A stretch of 64,000 nucleotides of DNA from Eurosta solidaginis (GCF_040869045.1 NC_090319.1:390801601-390865600); one strand, 5' to 3'; counted from the stretch's first letter, positions 1-11,103 are shown. The notes: generated from the sequence alone by a model not told the origin. Numbers and translations: made by a program.

Positions 1-582
1 TAGCTTTGTGTGTTTAAAGTGTTATAAAGCTGCTTTCAAAAGAAGCTACCACTAATGAACTTGAGCGGGTAAAAATGGAGTTAAATATGATAGAGTGATT
101 ACAAACTTTGATAAGGTTAGATCTTTAGGAAAAGTGGGCGTGGTTTTTACCGATGTCTTCACTAAGTCTATATAATTTGGAAGGTTGGTGCCTCTGCCAA
201 ATTTCAGTGTAATATCTTTAACGGCTTGTTAAACTTCCAAATTTCCTTATTCTAAATGTGTGTTGTGCCACGCCCATATTCCAAAATATTTTGGAATTTA
301 TGTTTTAGGTCATAAAACCAATCCACCTACCAAATTTCATTAGCTTAGCGGTATTCGTTTTTGAATTATTTAATTTTTTTTTATTTTCGATATCGTCCGA
401 TTTCGCTCATTTTCAATACCAATCTATTCTGGGCCCAGATAAGCCCATATACTGAATTTGGTGAAGATATCTCAATATTTGCTCAAGTTATCGTTTTAAC
501 GGATGGACATGGCTTAATCAAATTTTTTTTCGATGCTGAATGAAAGTTATGTGTATAATGTGTACAAGGATCATCAAATTTT
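1..582. other. Non-coding, probably repeat-derived
   Basis: No credible gene is visible. The stretch is AT-rich with several phrases such as GGGCGTGG and CCACGCCC that recur inside the DINE-1 copies at 58.0-58.5 kb, so it may be a diverged fragment of the same repeat. The short open frames here lack any recognisable domain. Confidence 0.4.
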
Positions 583-1035
583 TTTATACTCAGCTGTGCA
601 GAGCTCACAGTGTATATTAATTTTGTTCGCATAACGGTACCCCGTAACGGCATAAACTAATCGATATAGATATAGACTTCTATATATCAAAATGATCTGG
701 GCGAAAAAAGAAACTCATTTAGCCATGTCCGTCCGTCAGTCCGTCTGTCCGTGAACACGATAACTTGTGTAAATTTTGAGGTATTGTAATGAAATTTGGT
801 ATGTGAGTTCCTGGGCACTTATCTCAGATCGCTATTTAAAATGCGCGAAATCCGACTATGACCACGTCCACTTTTTCGATATCGAAAATTTCGAAAAATT
901 AAAAAAATGCCATAATTCTATATCAAAAGGCCATAATTCTATAGGAAAAACGGGATGAAATATTGGATTGGTTTTTTGACGCAAAATATAACTTTAGAAA
1001 AAACTTTGTAAAATGGGTGTGACACCTACCATATT
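583..1035 (+). mobile_element. DINE-1/mini-me-like element, left part
   Basis: The left end is an oligo-T followed by an imperfect hairpin around TATACTCAGC...GTATATT. It is followed by the CATGTCCGTCCGTCAGTCCG tract at about 724-752, the (GTCY)n microsatellite typical of mini-me/DINE-1 elements. The same text opens the complete copy at 57614. The element is interrupted at 1035 by a LINE and resumes at 15083. The 8-bp TSD ACCATATT is present at 1028-1035 and again at 15083-15090. It has no coding capacity. The family is a non-autonomous, Helentron-associated repeat. Confidence 0.75.
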
Positions 1036-2180
1036 ATTTATTTATTTATTTATTTATCTATTTATTCATATTATAATCTAGGACAATCAGAACCTCCTTA
1101 CAGACTATTTACAAATGTATCTTAACTACTAAATATGAAATATTCAAATTATTTCATTCAATAGTAGTTTAAACCTAAATTTATTTAATGCAAAATCAAT
1201 ATCTATAGAATACAGCAATTGGAGAATTGGAAGCATAAGTCGTTCTAAATCTACCTAACCAGAAAAAATCGTGACATCGCGATGGTACTTGAACCGCACA
1301 CGTTCTAAAAGATAGGGCGAGTCAACCGTCCCATTGATGATATCATATAAAAATGTCAATGAAAGCATTGATCTTCTACTCACTAAAGATTTCAGGTTAA
1401 TTAAATGACACCTAGACCTGTATGTTGGAACAGGATCATGAAAACGCAAAGACCGGAGGGCAAATCGCAAAAATATTTTTTGAATACGCTCAAGTCGGTC
1501 TATATGGCAGGCATGGTACTGCCTCCAAATGAAAACAGCATATTCTAGTTTAGACCGCACTAGGGTTGTAAATAAAAGTTTTAAAGTATAAGGATCACTA
1601 AAATCCATACTGAAATGCGAGTGTGGAATAAGACTTCGCAATGACATAATCAATCTGACTGTGAAATAGAAACTTCGCATCAAAGACTACACCAAGATCT
1701 GATATTTCATCAACAACCCTCAGCGTAGATGATAAGAACCAGGAAGAACATTACGAGTTTTAGCGAAGGTAATACTAAACCATTTACTTATATTTAAAAG
1801 CAGATGATTCCGTCTACACCAGTCCATTACGTTATCAAGATCAGCTTGGAGCATAGTGGACTCAGATTGACTCGTGATTGATGCAAAAATCTTCAAGTCA
1901 TCAGCATACAATAAGAATTCAGCATAACTGAAACAATGACGTATGGCATTAATAAAGATAACAAATAATAAGGGACCCAACACACTCCCTTGGGGTACAC
2001 CAGAAGTGGCAGTAAACGACCGCGAACAAATACCATCTAACACAACAACACAGCTACGATCTGCCAAGTAAGACCTCACCCAGGATAGCATACTAGAATG
2101 GAAGCCCAAGCCAGCAAGTTTAGATATTAGTAATGAATGGTTGACTTTGTCAAAAGCCTTCGAAAAATCGGTATAGATAG
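1036..2180 (-). mobile_element. CR1/Jockey-type LINE, 3' half
   Basis: On the minus strand this holds the C-terminal half of a LINE reverse transcriptase. The RT core reads GVPQGSVLGPLLFVIF and then FLLYADD at about 1900-2000. A post-RT domain follows at 1255-1683, with a YAVFIWRQYH...RLERIQKIF region typical of CR1/Jockey relatives. A frameshift near 1725 separates the two. The element ends in an (AAAT)n-like tail at 1036-1070, read on the minus strand. Its 5' half is at 13811-15082. The two halves were separated by the Gypsy insertion at 2181. Removing that insertion and one ATAG TSD rejoins the RT frame across the site. Confidence 0.85.
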
Positions 2181-2522
2181 TGTTACGAATATTAGCAAAA
2201 CTAAGGGGTGCTGCTATATCTAAGCCGATGCTAAGCAGTGACGCGAATTCACATCAATAATTCAATCATTATGTATCTACATGAACGAAACAATAATTGC
2301 GTCTACACATATGTACCATGTACGTATACGAGCAGCGGAGAGTCAATGCACAAACACATGCATATATCTGAGATACTCCTTTAAGTATGCAATGAGAAAA
2401 ACTATAAAATTGTGCAATTGTAGTTACAGCTGAGAAGTTTGAGAGCTGCTGGACTAGTAGATTTTGGAATCGCCTAGAAGATGCGAAGGTTGAAATCAAA
2501 GAGTACAAAAAAAAAAAAAAAT
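2181..2522 (+). repeat. Inverted partial U3 of the outer LTR
   Basis: This segment begins TGTTACGAATATTAGC, exactly the U3 terminus, but in plus orientation, opposite to the LTR that follows. It matches the reverse complement of about 2790-3111 and stops at the TATA region (GAGTAC in place of GAGTATAAAA), followed by an A-tract at 2506-2521. With 2523-3111 it makes a palindrome with arms of about 325 bp. It is not part of a normal Gypsy structure. Confidence 0.8.
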
Positions 2523-3111
2523 TGTAACGAATTTGCTGCAAATCCCCTTATTTGCCCTTTTGCTAGGTGTTCGTATCGCTAAACTGTTGAATAAATAACT
2601 CCAATATTGAATAATGGAAAACACTCAAACTGTGCAACGAATAGCTTAATAACCAAACTGATAGCTTAAATGAAACTGACTTTCAAAATATTACTGCTAT
2701 TGCTCGCTAGATATCGTCTTAGTCGTAACTGCTTGGCAACTCAAATCAACTGAATTCCAGCGCCTCTACAATTGTCGCCTTTTATTTTATCTTTGATTTC
2801 AACCTTCGCACCTTCTAGGCGCTTCCAGAATCTACTAGTCCAGCAGCTCTCAAACTTCTCAGCTGTAACTACAATTGCACAATTTTATAGTTTTTCTCAT
2901 TGCATACTTATAGGAGTATCTCAGATATATGCATGTGTTTGTGCATTGACTCTCCGCTGCTCGTATACGTACATGGTACATATGTGTAGACGCAATTATT
3001 GTTTCGTTTATGTAGATACATAATGATTGAATTATTGATGTGAATTCGCGTCACTGCTTAGCATCGGCTTAGATATAGCAGCACCCCTTAGTTTTGCTAA
3101 TATTCGTAACA
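2523..3111 (-). repeat. 3' LTR of outer Gypsy element
   Basis: Read in plus, it starts TGTAACGAATTTGC and ends ATTCGTAACA, so it has TG...CA ends and imperfect terminal inverted repeats. It matches the 5' LTR at 13193-13806 apart from small differences and a deletion of about 25 bp after 2620, and it has lost the TATA text (TTTATTTTATC). In minus orientation a purine-rich tract (AGGTGGAGGGCAG) lies directly before its U3 end at 3112-3124, as expected of a polypurine tract. Confidence 0.85.
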
Positions 3112-3122
3112 CTGCCCTCCAC

Positions 3123-3440
3123 CTAAGTCTGATCGTCCCGATCAGACAAATCTCTCGATCTAAACGCTGCTAGGATCGCCAAATGTACCACTCTTCTATT
3201 TCGTGATTTCCCAATTGCTTGTATGCGGTAGACGATATCACTGATCGTCTTCACAACTCTGTACGGGCCTTCCCAACTGCACCGATATTTGGATGGAACA
3301 CCTTTCCGCCGGTGAGGATTGTATAGCAGTACCAAATCTCCCTCCCGGAAACCTTCCAATTTATTTTCCTTGTCGTACCTGTGTTTCATCTTACTACTCA
3401 TAATCCTGGATCGTTCCCTCGCACTCTGTTGCTTGGCCAA
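3123..3440 (-). pseudogene. Integrase C-terminal domain, outer Gypsy
   Basis: The frame encodes the C-terminal DNA-binding part of a Gypsy integrase. It has IMSSKMKHRYDK, FREGDLVLLYNPHRRKG, then WEGPYRVVK and VYRIQ, the usual GDLV-WxGPYxV pattern of the small barrel domain at the end of pol. The catalytic core is absent because the frame is cut off upstream by an old deletion and by the inner element. It sits immediately upstream of the polypurine tract and 3' LTR. The same domain recurs at 37708-38079, at 41510-41737 (+) and at 41900-42060 (-). Confidence 0.8.
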
Positions 3441-3538
3441 TTAACTACTTCGTAGAGCTTGCGCTTGACGGATTGGCTTCGCATAATCAGTATCGTTCCC
3501 ACATTTCACAACAGTAGTACGCTCCGGCTTGAAACTAC

Positions 3539-3955
3539 TATAAAGTTCCATTTTTGGAACTTCTAAAATGTTCTTTTTTGTGCCCTCCACACACACACAC
3601 ACCAATTCACAAGTCAAAATGTCTGCAGTTTTATTTTACTTATCTTTATTTAAGTTAGATTTAGTTTGTATTTGTTTTGTAATATTTTACATATGTCAGC
3701 ACTAAGCTTAGTGCTATTTTTGTCTCTACGTTTTACTTTTAAAAATTAAAGGCTGTCATTTAATTATTTTTCACTCAGCTTACACGTATTTCGTTCTTTG
3801 TCGCAAATTATAATGGCCGGTCTTTTTCTGCCGAGCCGAATTGCTCTGTTTCCAAATTGTCCCAACACCTGTTGTCCGTTCACAGTAGACAATGGGTGTT
3901 GCAGCAATTTGGAAACAGGGTGACATTTTTATTATTTATTAAGGCTGCTGTTACA
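3539..3955 (-). repeat. 3' LTR of inner Gypsy element
   Basis: The 417-bp repeat reads TATAAAGTTCC...GCTGTTACA in plus (TGTAACAGC...CTTTATA in element orientation). It contains a (CA)n run, a TTTTTGTCTCTACG stretch and a near-palindrome around TTTCCAAATTG...CAATTTGGAAA close to its U3 end. The second copy is at 10687-11103. Confidence 0.9.
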
Positions 3956-4497
3956 TCATCATTTTTGGGGAAAAGAAGAATTGACAAAGTGATCAATTTT
4001 GTCACATTCTTCTTTAGCCGTAAACCTATAAAAATTGTTGCGAACAAACGAATATATATTTATATTAGGGTGTACCTCCCCTTATTAATCGTTGGTTCGG
4101 AACCATTTTTATTAATAATTGAGAAAAGATTTTATACATCGAATAGTTAAACTTTAGCTACATTTTTATAGTTCATTGTAACTTAAACGAAAGGTATAAA
4201 TATTAATATTTTAATTTACGTCAAAATATGCTGAATGTTTTTTTTTGTAAATATTTGTGTTTTACAGATACAATTTAAAGTTTTACATTTTGTATTACAT
4301 ACAAATATGTATTTTTTTTGTTACGGACCATTATATAAAAAGTTTATTTGAATATACAAAATTTGTGCTTTTTTTTTTCTCTTTTTTTTGTTGTTTTAAC
4401 AGTTTTTAAGCCTTCGTGGCTGCTTACATGCTAGTAAGTAAATTTTGGATTTGTTTTTTTTTTTTTTCAAATTTAAAGTAAAAATATTGAAGTAATG
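3956..4497. other. 3' untranslated part of inner Gypsy element
   Basis: This lies between the integrase stop and the 3' LTR. It is AT-rich with long T runs and shows no env-like frame, signal peptide or membrane segment. A purine-rich stretch next to the LTR (TTTTCCCCAAAAATGATGA in element orientation) is the likely polypurine region. Confidence 0.6.
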
Positions 4498-5646
4498 TTA
4501 GTTTACTTTACTTAGGCGGTTTTTATGAACCACTTTTTCTTTGTTTTTAACTTCATCGAAAATAGTTACGTTAGGTTCGTTAATTTTAGTAATGATGAAC
4601 GGACCTTGATAAATATTTTCGTGTTTATGATGTGGTTCTTTTTGTAAAAGTACTCTATCTCCGATTTTTACAATTAAAGGTCGTGCCGTTTTATCGTACA
4701 AATTTTTACTTTGTAATTTATTTTTATTAATTAGATTTTGTGCCATTTTGTGTGTTTTCTGCATCCTAAACTTAACTTCTTTGACATAGTTTTCGACATT
4801 ATAGATCGGGTCGATTTTTCCTTTTGTTAATTCATTAGGCAAAGTTGCCTTTTTCCCAAAGACTAACTCGTAAGGCGAAAATTGATTGTAGAAAACTGTG
4901 CTACTCGTAGTGTTGTGTAGGAAGGTAAAATATTTTAAATAAACATCCCAATCAGAAAAATTGTCTTTTAAATATGCACGTAAGTATTCATTAAAAACTC
5001 TATGATTACGTTCAATCGTGCCAACAGTTTCATGATGGTATGCAGTTGAAAAATTATGTTGAATATTTAAAAGCTTTGTTAATTCTTCGAATAATTCATT
5101 TTTAAATTCAGTACCTAAATCTGATTTTATGGCATTCATTGTGCCGTAAGTTAAAATGAATCCTTCAAAAATAGCTGAAGCGATTGTTTTTGCCGATTTG
5201 TCTGGTACAGCGACTGTTACCAGGTATTTAGTCATGTCGCAAATCATGGTAAGTGCGAACTTGTTACCATATTTGGACTCAGGTAGGGGTCCTATTGTGT
5301 CAATTACTAATATATCAAATGGTTTACAAGGAGTTGGTATTAAAACAAGTTTTTCTTTTGTTTTAGGTTTAACCTTGTTTAAGAGACAATCCTTACAATT
5401 TTTGATATATTTCGATATATCACGAGTCATGTTCTTCCAATAAAATTTTGTTCGCAATTTTGCGTAAAGTCTTTTCATTCCGCAATGTCCACCGGAAATG
5501 GGATCATTATGGTAAATTTTCATAAGTTTTAATTGTGTATCTTCATCTGTTACTGTCTCCACTGGATCTGTTAATATAATTTCTAATGATTTTAAAATTT
5601 TATTTCCAATATTTTTGAAATTTGTAATAGTATAATGTTCGAACAT
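4498..5646 (-). CDS. Gypsy integrase (inner element)
   Basis: A 382-residue open frame covers the integrase part of pol, which joins element cDNA into the genome. The zinc-binding HHCC module is visible (HNDPISGGHCG ... NCKDC, residues about 45-90). The catalytic triad follows: D in VIDTIGPLP, D in SDLGTEF, and E in HHETVGTIERNHR. The C-terminal barrel shows IGDRVLLQKEP and YQGPFIITKI. The first Met is internal to pol and not a true start. Upstream, the polyprotein is cut by a stop near 5719. Composition is like the rest of the element. It is the best preserved part of this copy. Confidence 0.85.
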   Translation of the reverse strand: MFEHYTITNFKNIGNKILKSLEIILTDPVETVTDEDTQLKLMKIYHNDPISGGHCGMKRLYAKLRTKFYWKNMTRDISKYIKNCKDCLLNKVKPKTKEKLVLIPTPCKPFDILVIDTIGPLPESKYGNKFALTMICDMTKYLVTVAVPDKSAKTIASAIFEGFILTYGTMNAIKSDLGTEFKNELFEELTKLLNIQHNFSTAYHHETVGTIERNHRVFNEYLRAYLKDNFSDWDVYLKYFTFLHNTTSSTVFYNQFSPYELVFGKKATLPNELTKGKIDPIYNVENYVKEVKFRMQKTHKMAQNLINKNKLQSKNLYDKTARPLIVKIGDRVLLQKEPHHKHENIYQGPFIITKINEPNVTIFDEVKNKEKVVHKNRLSKVN

Positions 5647-5721
5647 AATATCGTTTTTAGGCCATTCAATTTGCTTAATTTTACGTTTGCCGGCTTCTGA
5701 TTCAAGCCTCGAAAGTAATTT

Positions 5722-6423
5722 CTATAAAGTCATTATTTCGTTAACAAGCTCAAAACTAAGTAACTCGAGTTTCTTATGTTTAATATGCGCAAAAATTCTT
5801 AAATTTATTGTTTTATTATTATATCTTATTCGTGGGACTTTTTTCGAAAAATTAAATGAAAATTTGTCGTAGACATGTAAAGTAAGTTGTTTTTCGTCGT
5901 TTTTGTCTGTTTTCTTATGTAAATTTTTGTCGTTTACCTTTTTTGTCATGGCTCTTGTCTGTACTGCCAAAATTTGTTTATTAGCTTCTTTAATCTCATC
6001 GATTATTATTCGCGATAGTGCATCAGCACACACGTTTGATTTATCTTTTATATATACAATAGTAAAGTTATATTCAGATAGTTCCAGTCTTATTCTGGAA
6101 AGTTTTAAAGATGGGTCTTTCATATTGAATAAGTATACTAGAGGTCTATGGTCTGATTTTACAATGAAATGGGTACCATACACATATGGTCGAAATTGCT
6201 TGATTGCAAAGTAAATAGCTAAAAGCTCTAATTCTATAACTGGTTTTTTCTGTTCGGCTTTATTAAATGCTTTAGAAGCGAAACAAATTGGTAAATCGCT
6301 ACCTTGCTGTTCTTGACTCAAAATAGCGTCACATCCAGTTGTGGAAGCATCAACTGTAATAATGAATTGTTTAGTAAAATCTGGATATTGAAGTAATTTT
6401 GGTGAAAGTAACGCTGCTTTCAA
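5722..6423 (-). pseudogene. RNase H part of inner Gypsy pol
   Basis: This encodes the tether and RNase H. ITVDASTTGCDAILSQ holds the first catalytic Asp, IELELLAIYFAIKQFR the Glu, and KSDHRPLVYL and CADALSRI the later acidic sites. A linker of basic and low-complexity residues follows toward integrase. A TGA near 6441 separates it from RT, and a stop near 5719 separates it from integrase, so this polyprotein cannot be made whole from this copy without readthrough. Confidence 0.8.
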
Positions 6424-6441
6424 AGATAAAAATGCTCTTTT

Positions 6442-7430
6442 TCACTCAACATCCCATACAAATTCAACTCTTTTTCTGCTTAATCGATTTAGAGGCGCTG
6501 CCAGAGACACATCTCTGTCAGTTGGTTTTGTATACTTTTTGATTGCTTTGGAGTCGTCTGGCAACAAACCTTTGGGTGAACATTTGTGACCTAAAAATGT
6601 AACTTCTGATCGTAAAAATTTGCATTTATTTGGGTTAAGCTTGAGATTGAAAGACCTACAAGTATTGAAAACTTTTGAAAGATTTTTAATATGGTGTGCT
6701 TCACTACAACCTATGACGATAATATCGTCGACGTATAAAAATGCGACATTGGGTGGTATACCCGAAAAAGCTATTGTCATAATTCGTGAGAATATTTTTG
6801 GTGCTATATTTAAACCGATTGGAAGCACTTTCCATCTAAATGCACCTTGGTCAGTGCTGAAAGATGTCACGTGCGTCAGGATGCAAGAGGATTTGATGAA
6901 ATCCTGAAAAAAGATCTAATGTCGAAAAATACTTTTCCCTGCCAAGATTGTCTAAAATATCAACTCTAGCTAGTGGAAATTTATCAGCAATGAGTTTTTT
7001 GTTTACTGCGCGAAAATCTACGCACATACGATAAGCTTTTTGACCATTAGTATCCTTCTTTGGGACTACAATCAAAGGACTATTGTAATAGGAGTAACTG
7101 GGTTCAATCAAATCGTTGTCTAACAGTTTATTTACTTGGCGATTTATTTCTTCGCGTTGAGAGTATGGCAATCGATAATTTTTAACATATACCGGTTCGT
7201 TGTCTGTCAATCTTAATTTTTGCTCGTATAATTTGTTTAAAGTCATTTTTTCCGTGACAAGAGCGAAAATGTCGGCATAATCTATGCAAAGGTCAATTAA
7301 TTTACTATGAGCATGTTGAGGTATTTGATTTTTTAAAATCGAAGTTAGTTTTTTCGTACGTTTGTCTTCTGTTTCTGTCTTGTTAATTGTATAAACATTG
7401 TAGTTTGAAAGTTGTTTTGTCCGAATACTT
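6442..7430 (-). pseudogene. Reverse transcriptase of inner Gypsy pol
   Basis: Two overlapping frames (7246-6851 and 6870-6442) give one Gypsy RT split by a frameshift near 6869. Seen in order are LIEPSYSYYNSPLIVVPKK, YRMCVDFRAVNKK, FSTLDLFSGFHQI, FRWKVLPIGLNIAPKIF and the active site FLYVDDIIV. The frame extends upstream as readable RT linker to about 7430, where an A-run indel breaks it from the protease. Family traits (YVDD, VPKKD) fit Ty3/Gypsy RT. Confidence 0.85.
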
Positions 7431-8010
7431 TTTTCTTTTCACATACTTTATATCATCTGTGGTATTTATGACTTTAATTATTGGGTTACTGGAATTAACA
7501 ATGCACCTAGCTGTGAAAACACCTTTTTCGATTTCCTGCGAGTCCACGAAAAGTGGTTCGGGTGAATTTCCTAAATCAAAAAGTCTGAATATTTCACATC
7601 TTTGAGGAATGATACAACTGTCGCTTTCTGTTCTGTGTAGGATTGGTATCGCGACTTTTTCATTACCTACCCAAAAGGAAATACTATTTCTTTCATAATT
7701 AATAATGCATTTGTTAATTTTCAGAAAATCTTTACCCAGTATGCCATCGGATGGAATATTAAAATCTTCATTTACTACATGTAAAGTATGTTTAATAGAA
7801 AAGTTTGAAAAATTTAAATTTGCTGTAATTTTACCTAAAGTAGAAACTGAATTAGAAGTGACACCGGTAATGTTAATAAAGTCGTTCGTATTTAAGGAGA
7901 TATTTCTGTCTAGACATGATATTTTTATTAAGGAAATGTCGGCTTGAGTGTCTACTAGGAAAGAAAAAAATGTTTGTGACTCGTTTAGTTGTAATTCTAT
8001 AAAATCAGAC
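7431..8010 (-). pseudogene. Protease of inner Gypsy pol
   Basis: The minus-strand frame holds a retropepsin-like domain. FFSFLVDTQADISLIK is the active-site loop and ILGKDFLKINKC the conserved ILG...F downstream strand. The loop reads DTQAD rather than the textbook DTGA. My recollection is that some 17.6-related fly elements also show Gln here, so it may be normal for the clade. The frame is broken from RT by an indel near 7435. It has no Met because it is normally made by frameshift from gag. Confidence 0.65.
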
Positions 8011-8109
8011 TAATTTAAATTTAAACAATAGATGCCTATTGGTGAGGGAAGTTCGCTTACTGGCTTAGTTCGTCCTCCCTCAGTGTTCGCTCCTGAGGGG
8101 CGCTGGCGT

Positions 8110-9188
8110 TTAAAGCGCGAACGTTTGCGTTTCGACCTCTACTGTTTGAGGATCTTGAATTGTTGTTTCTATTGTTACTATTGTTTGAAATGAACTGTTA
8201 TTATTTCTATAACCAGTATAGCCGCGGTTTGGGTAAAAACCTCGATAACTACCACGTGAATTCCTAAATGTACTGTTACCACGTGATCGAAAAGCTAAAA
8301 CCTGACGCTCAGTTACTTCATTGTTTTGTTCTACAATTAATTTTGCTACCACGTCTTTCGGATCAGTGAATGCTGTTGAGGCTAGAATGGTTTTTACTAG
8401 ATTTGATTTTGCATTTAGACGACACACGTTAACAGTTTGTTCGACTGCCATTTCATGAGCTTTCGCTTGAGTGATCCCTTCAATAATAAGAGACCGCTCA
8501 AGTGAGTCAGCTAAATCTTCAACTTTTTTGGCAAAATCTGTATAATTGTTTCCGTTAACATGTAACGCTGCAATTCTCCCTGCTACAACTTTCGAGTTGT
8601 CTGGTTTGATCCTATTACGTAGAGCTGTTTTAATTTCGTTGACTGAAGCTACTTGTGTTGGTATTGCTTCACGAGCTTTACCCTCTAATTTTGATTTTAA
8701 GAACGCTATAAAAGTATCGGTTAAATCTGCAGTGGCGAATTGTTCGAGTAATGCAATTTTGTCTATAAAAGAATCAAGTGCTAGTGGATCACCACTGTAG
8801 TTTTCTCTAATAGAATTAGCACATGTGTTAATAAAAATTTTCTTTTCCTCAAGTGTTGCCATGATTTGATCGTTAAGATCTGGAGCTGAATTAGAAGAAT
8901 ATGAGGCCACGTTTGTACTATTTGGATCGTTAGGATCTGATTTTAGAGTAGAAGTTAAAATTTCACTATTTGAATCGTTGAGATTTGAAACTAAATTGAA
9001 GTTGAATTTTTAATGGAAGAATTTTCGAAGCCTGGAAAATCTCTTGATAAAGAGAATCTATTTTCCTGTTTTGTGACTTTTTCGGTCGAAGATGAAGCTA
9101 AACTTTCGTAGCTTGAGCCTGATTTATCTGAATCGGATTCTGAATCTAAAGTTTTTTGCACTTGTCTACCACTTCTAAGGTTGTACAT
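8110..9188 (-). pseudogene. gag of inner Gypsy element
   Basis: The main frame (8910-8110) encodes capsid-like sequence (IALLEQFATADLTDTFIAFLKSKL region) and ends in an Arg/Gly-rich tail (RSRGNSTFRNSRG), with no CCHC knuckle. Upstream, 9188-8991 starts MYNLRSGRQVQ, which looks like the true gag start. The two frames are out of register, with the break near 8995, so gag is probably frameshifted. The arrangement fits a 17.6/297-type gag that uses a basic RG tail for RNA binding. Confidence 0.7.
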
Positions 9189-9419
9189 ATGAAATTGCTA
9201 AAGCACTTGTTTGAATGTTGAATTTATATTCGAAGTTAAATTGTTGAGGAAAAAGAGCGAAGGAAGAATTAAAGAAATATTTAACAATTTATTAGAAGAA
9301 TTAATTGAAACTGCAGTAAATTTTTATGAAAAATTTGTAAAAAGTAATTGAATTCAAAATGGCTCAAAGGTATGTAAGTATTAATTAGTAAGTCTTAAAA
9401 TGTACTCACGGACGCACCG

Positions 9420-9685
9420 CTTTATTCAAAAAAATCTCAATTTGGTTTTTCACGGAACCACCGCATGTATTAAAAATTGAATTGGTTTTTCACGGAACCA
9501 CCGCATGTAATAAAAAAAATCTTAATTGGTTTTTAACGGAACCCACCGTATGTATCAAAAAAATTAATTGGTTTTTTTCGAAAACCACCGTATGTATCAA
9601 AAAAAAATTAATTTGTTTAATCGAAAACCACCGTATGTATCAAAAAAAAAAATTAATTGGTTTTATCGAAAACCACCCTAATATC
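9420..9685. repeat. Tandem ~45-bp repeats in element leader
   Basis: About six units read roughly TTGGTTTTTCACGGAACCAC...GTAT plus an A-run. They drift from ACGGAACCACCGCATG to TCGAAAACCACCGTATG. They lie in the 5' leader of the inner Gypsy element, between the PBS and gag. Confidence 0.8.
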
Positions 9686-10336
9686 AAAATCCAAAATTTA
9701 TATGCTATTGAAACAATCCAAGTTAATTATATGATAAGCCAGTGCATTGCATTTAATGGTAATTAAAATGTCTTATATACGTCTATATGTTTGAAAAAGA
9801 AAACCATAGGCAAGAATAATTTTAAATAAATACATATATATACTTAATTTTCGCTGCTGCTAGTTTCCGTCACTGCTGCTGCTGCGCTGGCAGACCTGAA
9901 TCGCTGCTGGTGTTGTTGCTGCTACTGATTGCGGTAAAAATGGCGCTGTATTGGTGGAGTGGTTTTTCGCGTTCCGTTATGTGAGTAGGTGGAGGAATGC
10001 CGTTAGAAATTACGATGGTTGGTGGTACAGTTTGCCCTTACGTAGGCGAATTAGTTTTTCGAATTCATAATTCTTTTTTTTTTGTTGTATTATCTCTGCT
10101 TCTTTTTATATTTGTTGTAGTCGTAGATTTAATTGAGGGAAAAAAATATTTTATTTCTGCTGCTTTTTATAAATTTTAATTGTGAAATTTAGTTAAATTA
10201 ATTATGAATTTATGGACTTTAGTTAGGAATTTGTGTTAACTCTGTTTTTCGTTGTAGATTTGCATTTGTTTTATTAGAAAATTGTATTACTTCTGTTTTT
10301 CGTTATAGATTTGCGTATCTTTATTAGAAAAATTAA

Positions 10337-10540
10337 ATTATTTCCGTTTTTATTAAAAGTGTTTAGACATTTGTTAGAAAAATTTTATTACTTCCGTTTT
10401 AATTAAATATGTTTAGATATTTGTTAGAAAAATTTTATTATTTCCGTTTTTATTAAAAATGTTTAGATATTTTTTTAGAAAAATTTTATTATTTCCGTTT
10501 TCATTAAAAATGTTTAGATATTTTTTAGAAAAATTTTATT
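10337..10540. repeat. Tandem ~54-bp repeats in element leader
   Basis: About four units built on TTATTTCCGTTTT-ATTAAA-ATGTTTAGATATTT-TTAGAAAAATT lie near the PBS side of the inner element's leader. A weaker repeat continues upstream from 10240. Confidence 0.8.
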
Positions 10541-10666
10541 TAAATTTGTTTTTTTTTTCACTGCACCACCACTTTGCAAATTTTCACTCCACTCTACTCA
10601 CCGCTGCTGTCCAAAACGAAAAAATGACCGGCTCGCCACGATGCCAAGATGAAAAAATGAACGAGG

Positions 10667-10686
10667 CTCCAGCCTCACGGTCGCCA
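10667..10686 (-). promoter_or_regulatory. Primer binding site, inner Gypsy element
   Basis: On the minus strand TGGCGACCGTGAGGC directly abuts the end of the 5' LTR. The first 12 bases look complementary to the 3' end of an arginine tRNA as used by mdg1/412-type elements. The tRNA match is from memory; the position and the TGG start are seen directly. Confidence 0.65.
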
Positions 10687-11103
10687 TATAAAGTTCCATT
10701 TTTGGAACTTCTAAAATGTTCTTTTTTGTGCCCTCCACACACACACACACCAATTCACAAGTCAAAATGTTTTCAGTTTTATTTTACTTATCTTTATTTA
10801 ATTAAGATTTAGTTTGTGTTTGTTTTGTAATATTTTACATATGTCAGCACTAAGCTTAGTGCTATTTTTGTCTCTACGTTTTACTTTTAAAAATTAAAGG
10901 CTGTCATTTAATTATTTTTCACTCAGCTTACACGTATTTCGTTCTTTGTCGCAAATTATAATGGCCGGTCTTTTTCTGCCGAGCCGAATTGCTCTGTTTC
11001 CAAATTGTCCCAACACGTGTTGTCCGTTTACAGTAGACAATGGGTGTTGCAGCAATTTGGAAACAGGGTGACATTTTTATTATTTATTAAGGCTGCTGTT
11101 ACA
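10687..11103 (-). repeat. 5' LTR of inner Gypsy element
   Basis: This is the second 417-bp LTR, nearly identical to 3539-3955; the differences are scattered substitutions (for example CACCTG versus CACGTG). It is flanked on the right by the TSD CTAC at 11104-11107, inside the protease frame of the outer element. Confidence 0.9.

Larger units (their letters stand above)
3539..11103 (-). mobile_element. 17.6/297-like Gypsy element (inner)
   Basis: This LTR retrotransposon of about 7.6 kb is inserted in the protease-pol region of the outer Gypsy element, flanked by the TSD CTAC at 3535-3538 and 11104-11107. It has two 417-bp LTRs, a PBS abutting the 5' LTR, a long repeat-rich leader, gag, and pol with protease, RT, RNase H and integrase. 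No env frame lies between integrase and the 3' LTR. The LTRs differ at only about ten positions by eye, so the insertion is fairly young. Even so, gag and pol carry frameshifts and two stops. Confidence 0.9.

Noticed and set aside
3857..4150. 97-residue open frame at the LTR edge, also seen at 11005
   Set aside because: Both lie across the LTRs of the inner element on the antisense strand and have no domain.
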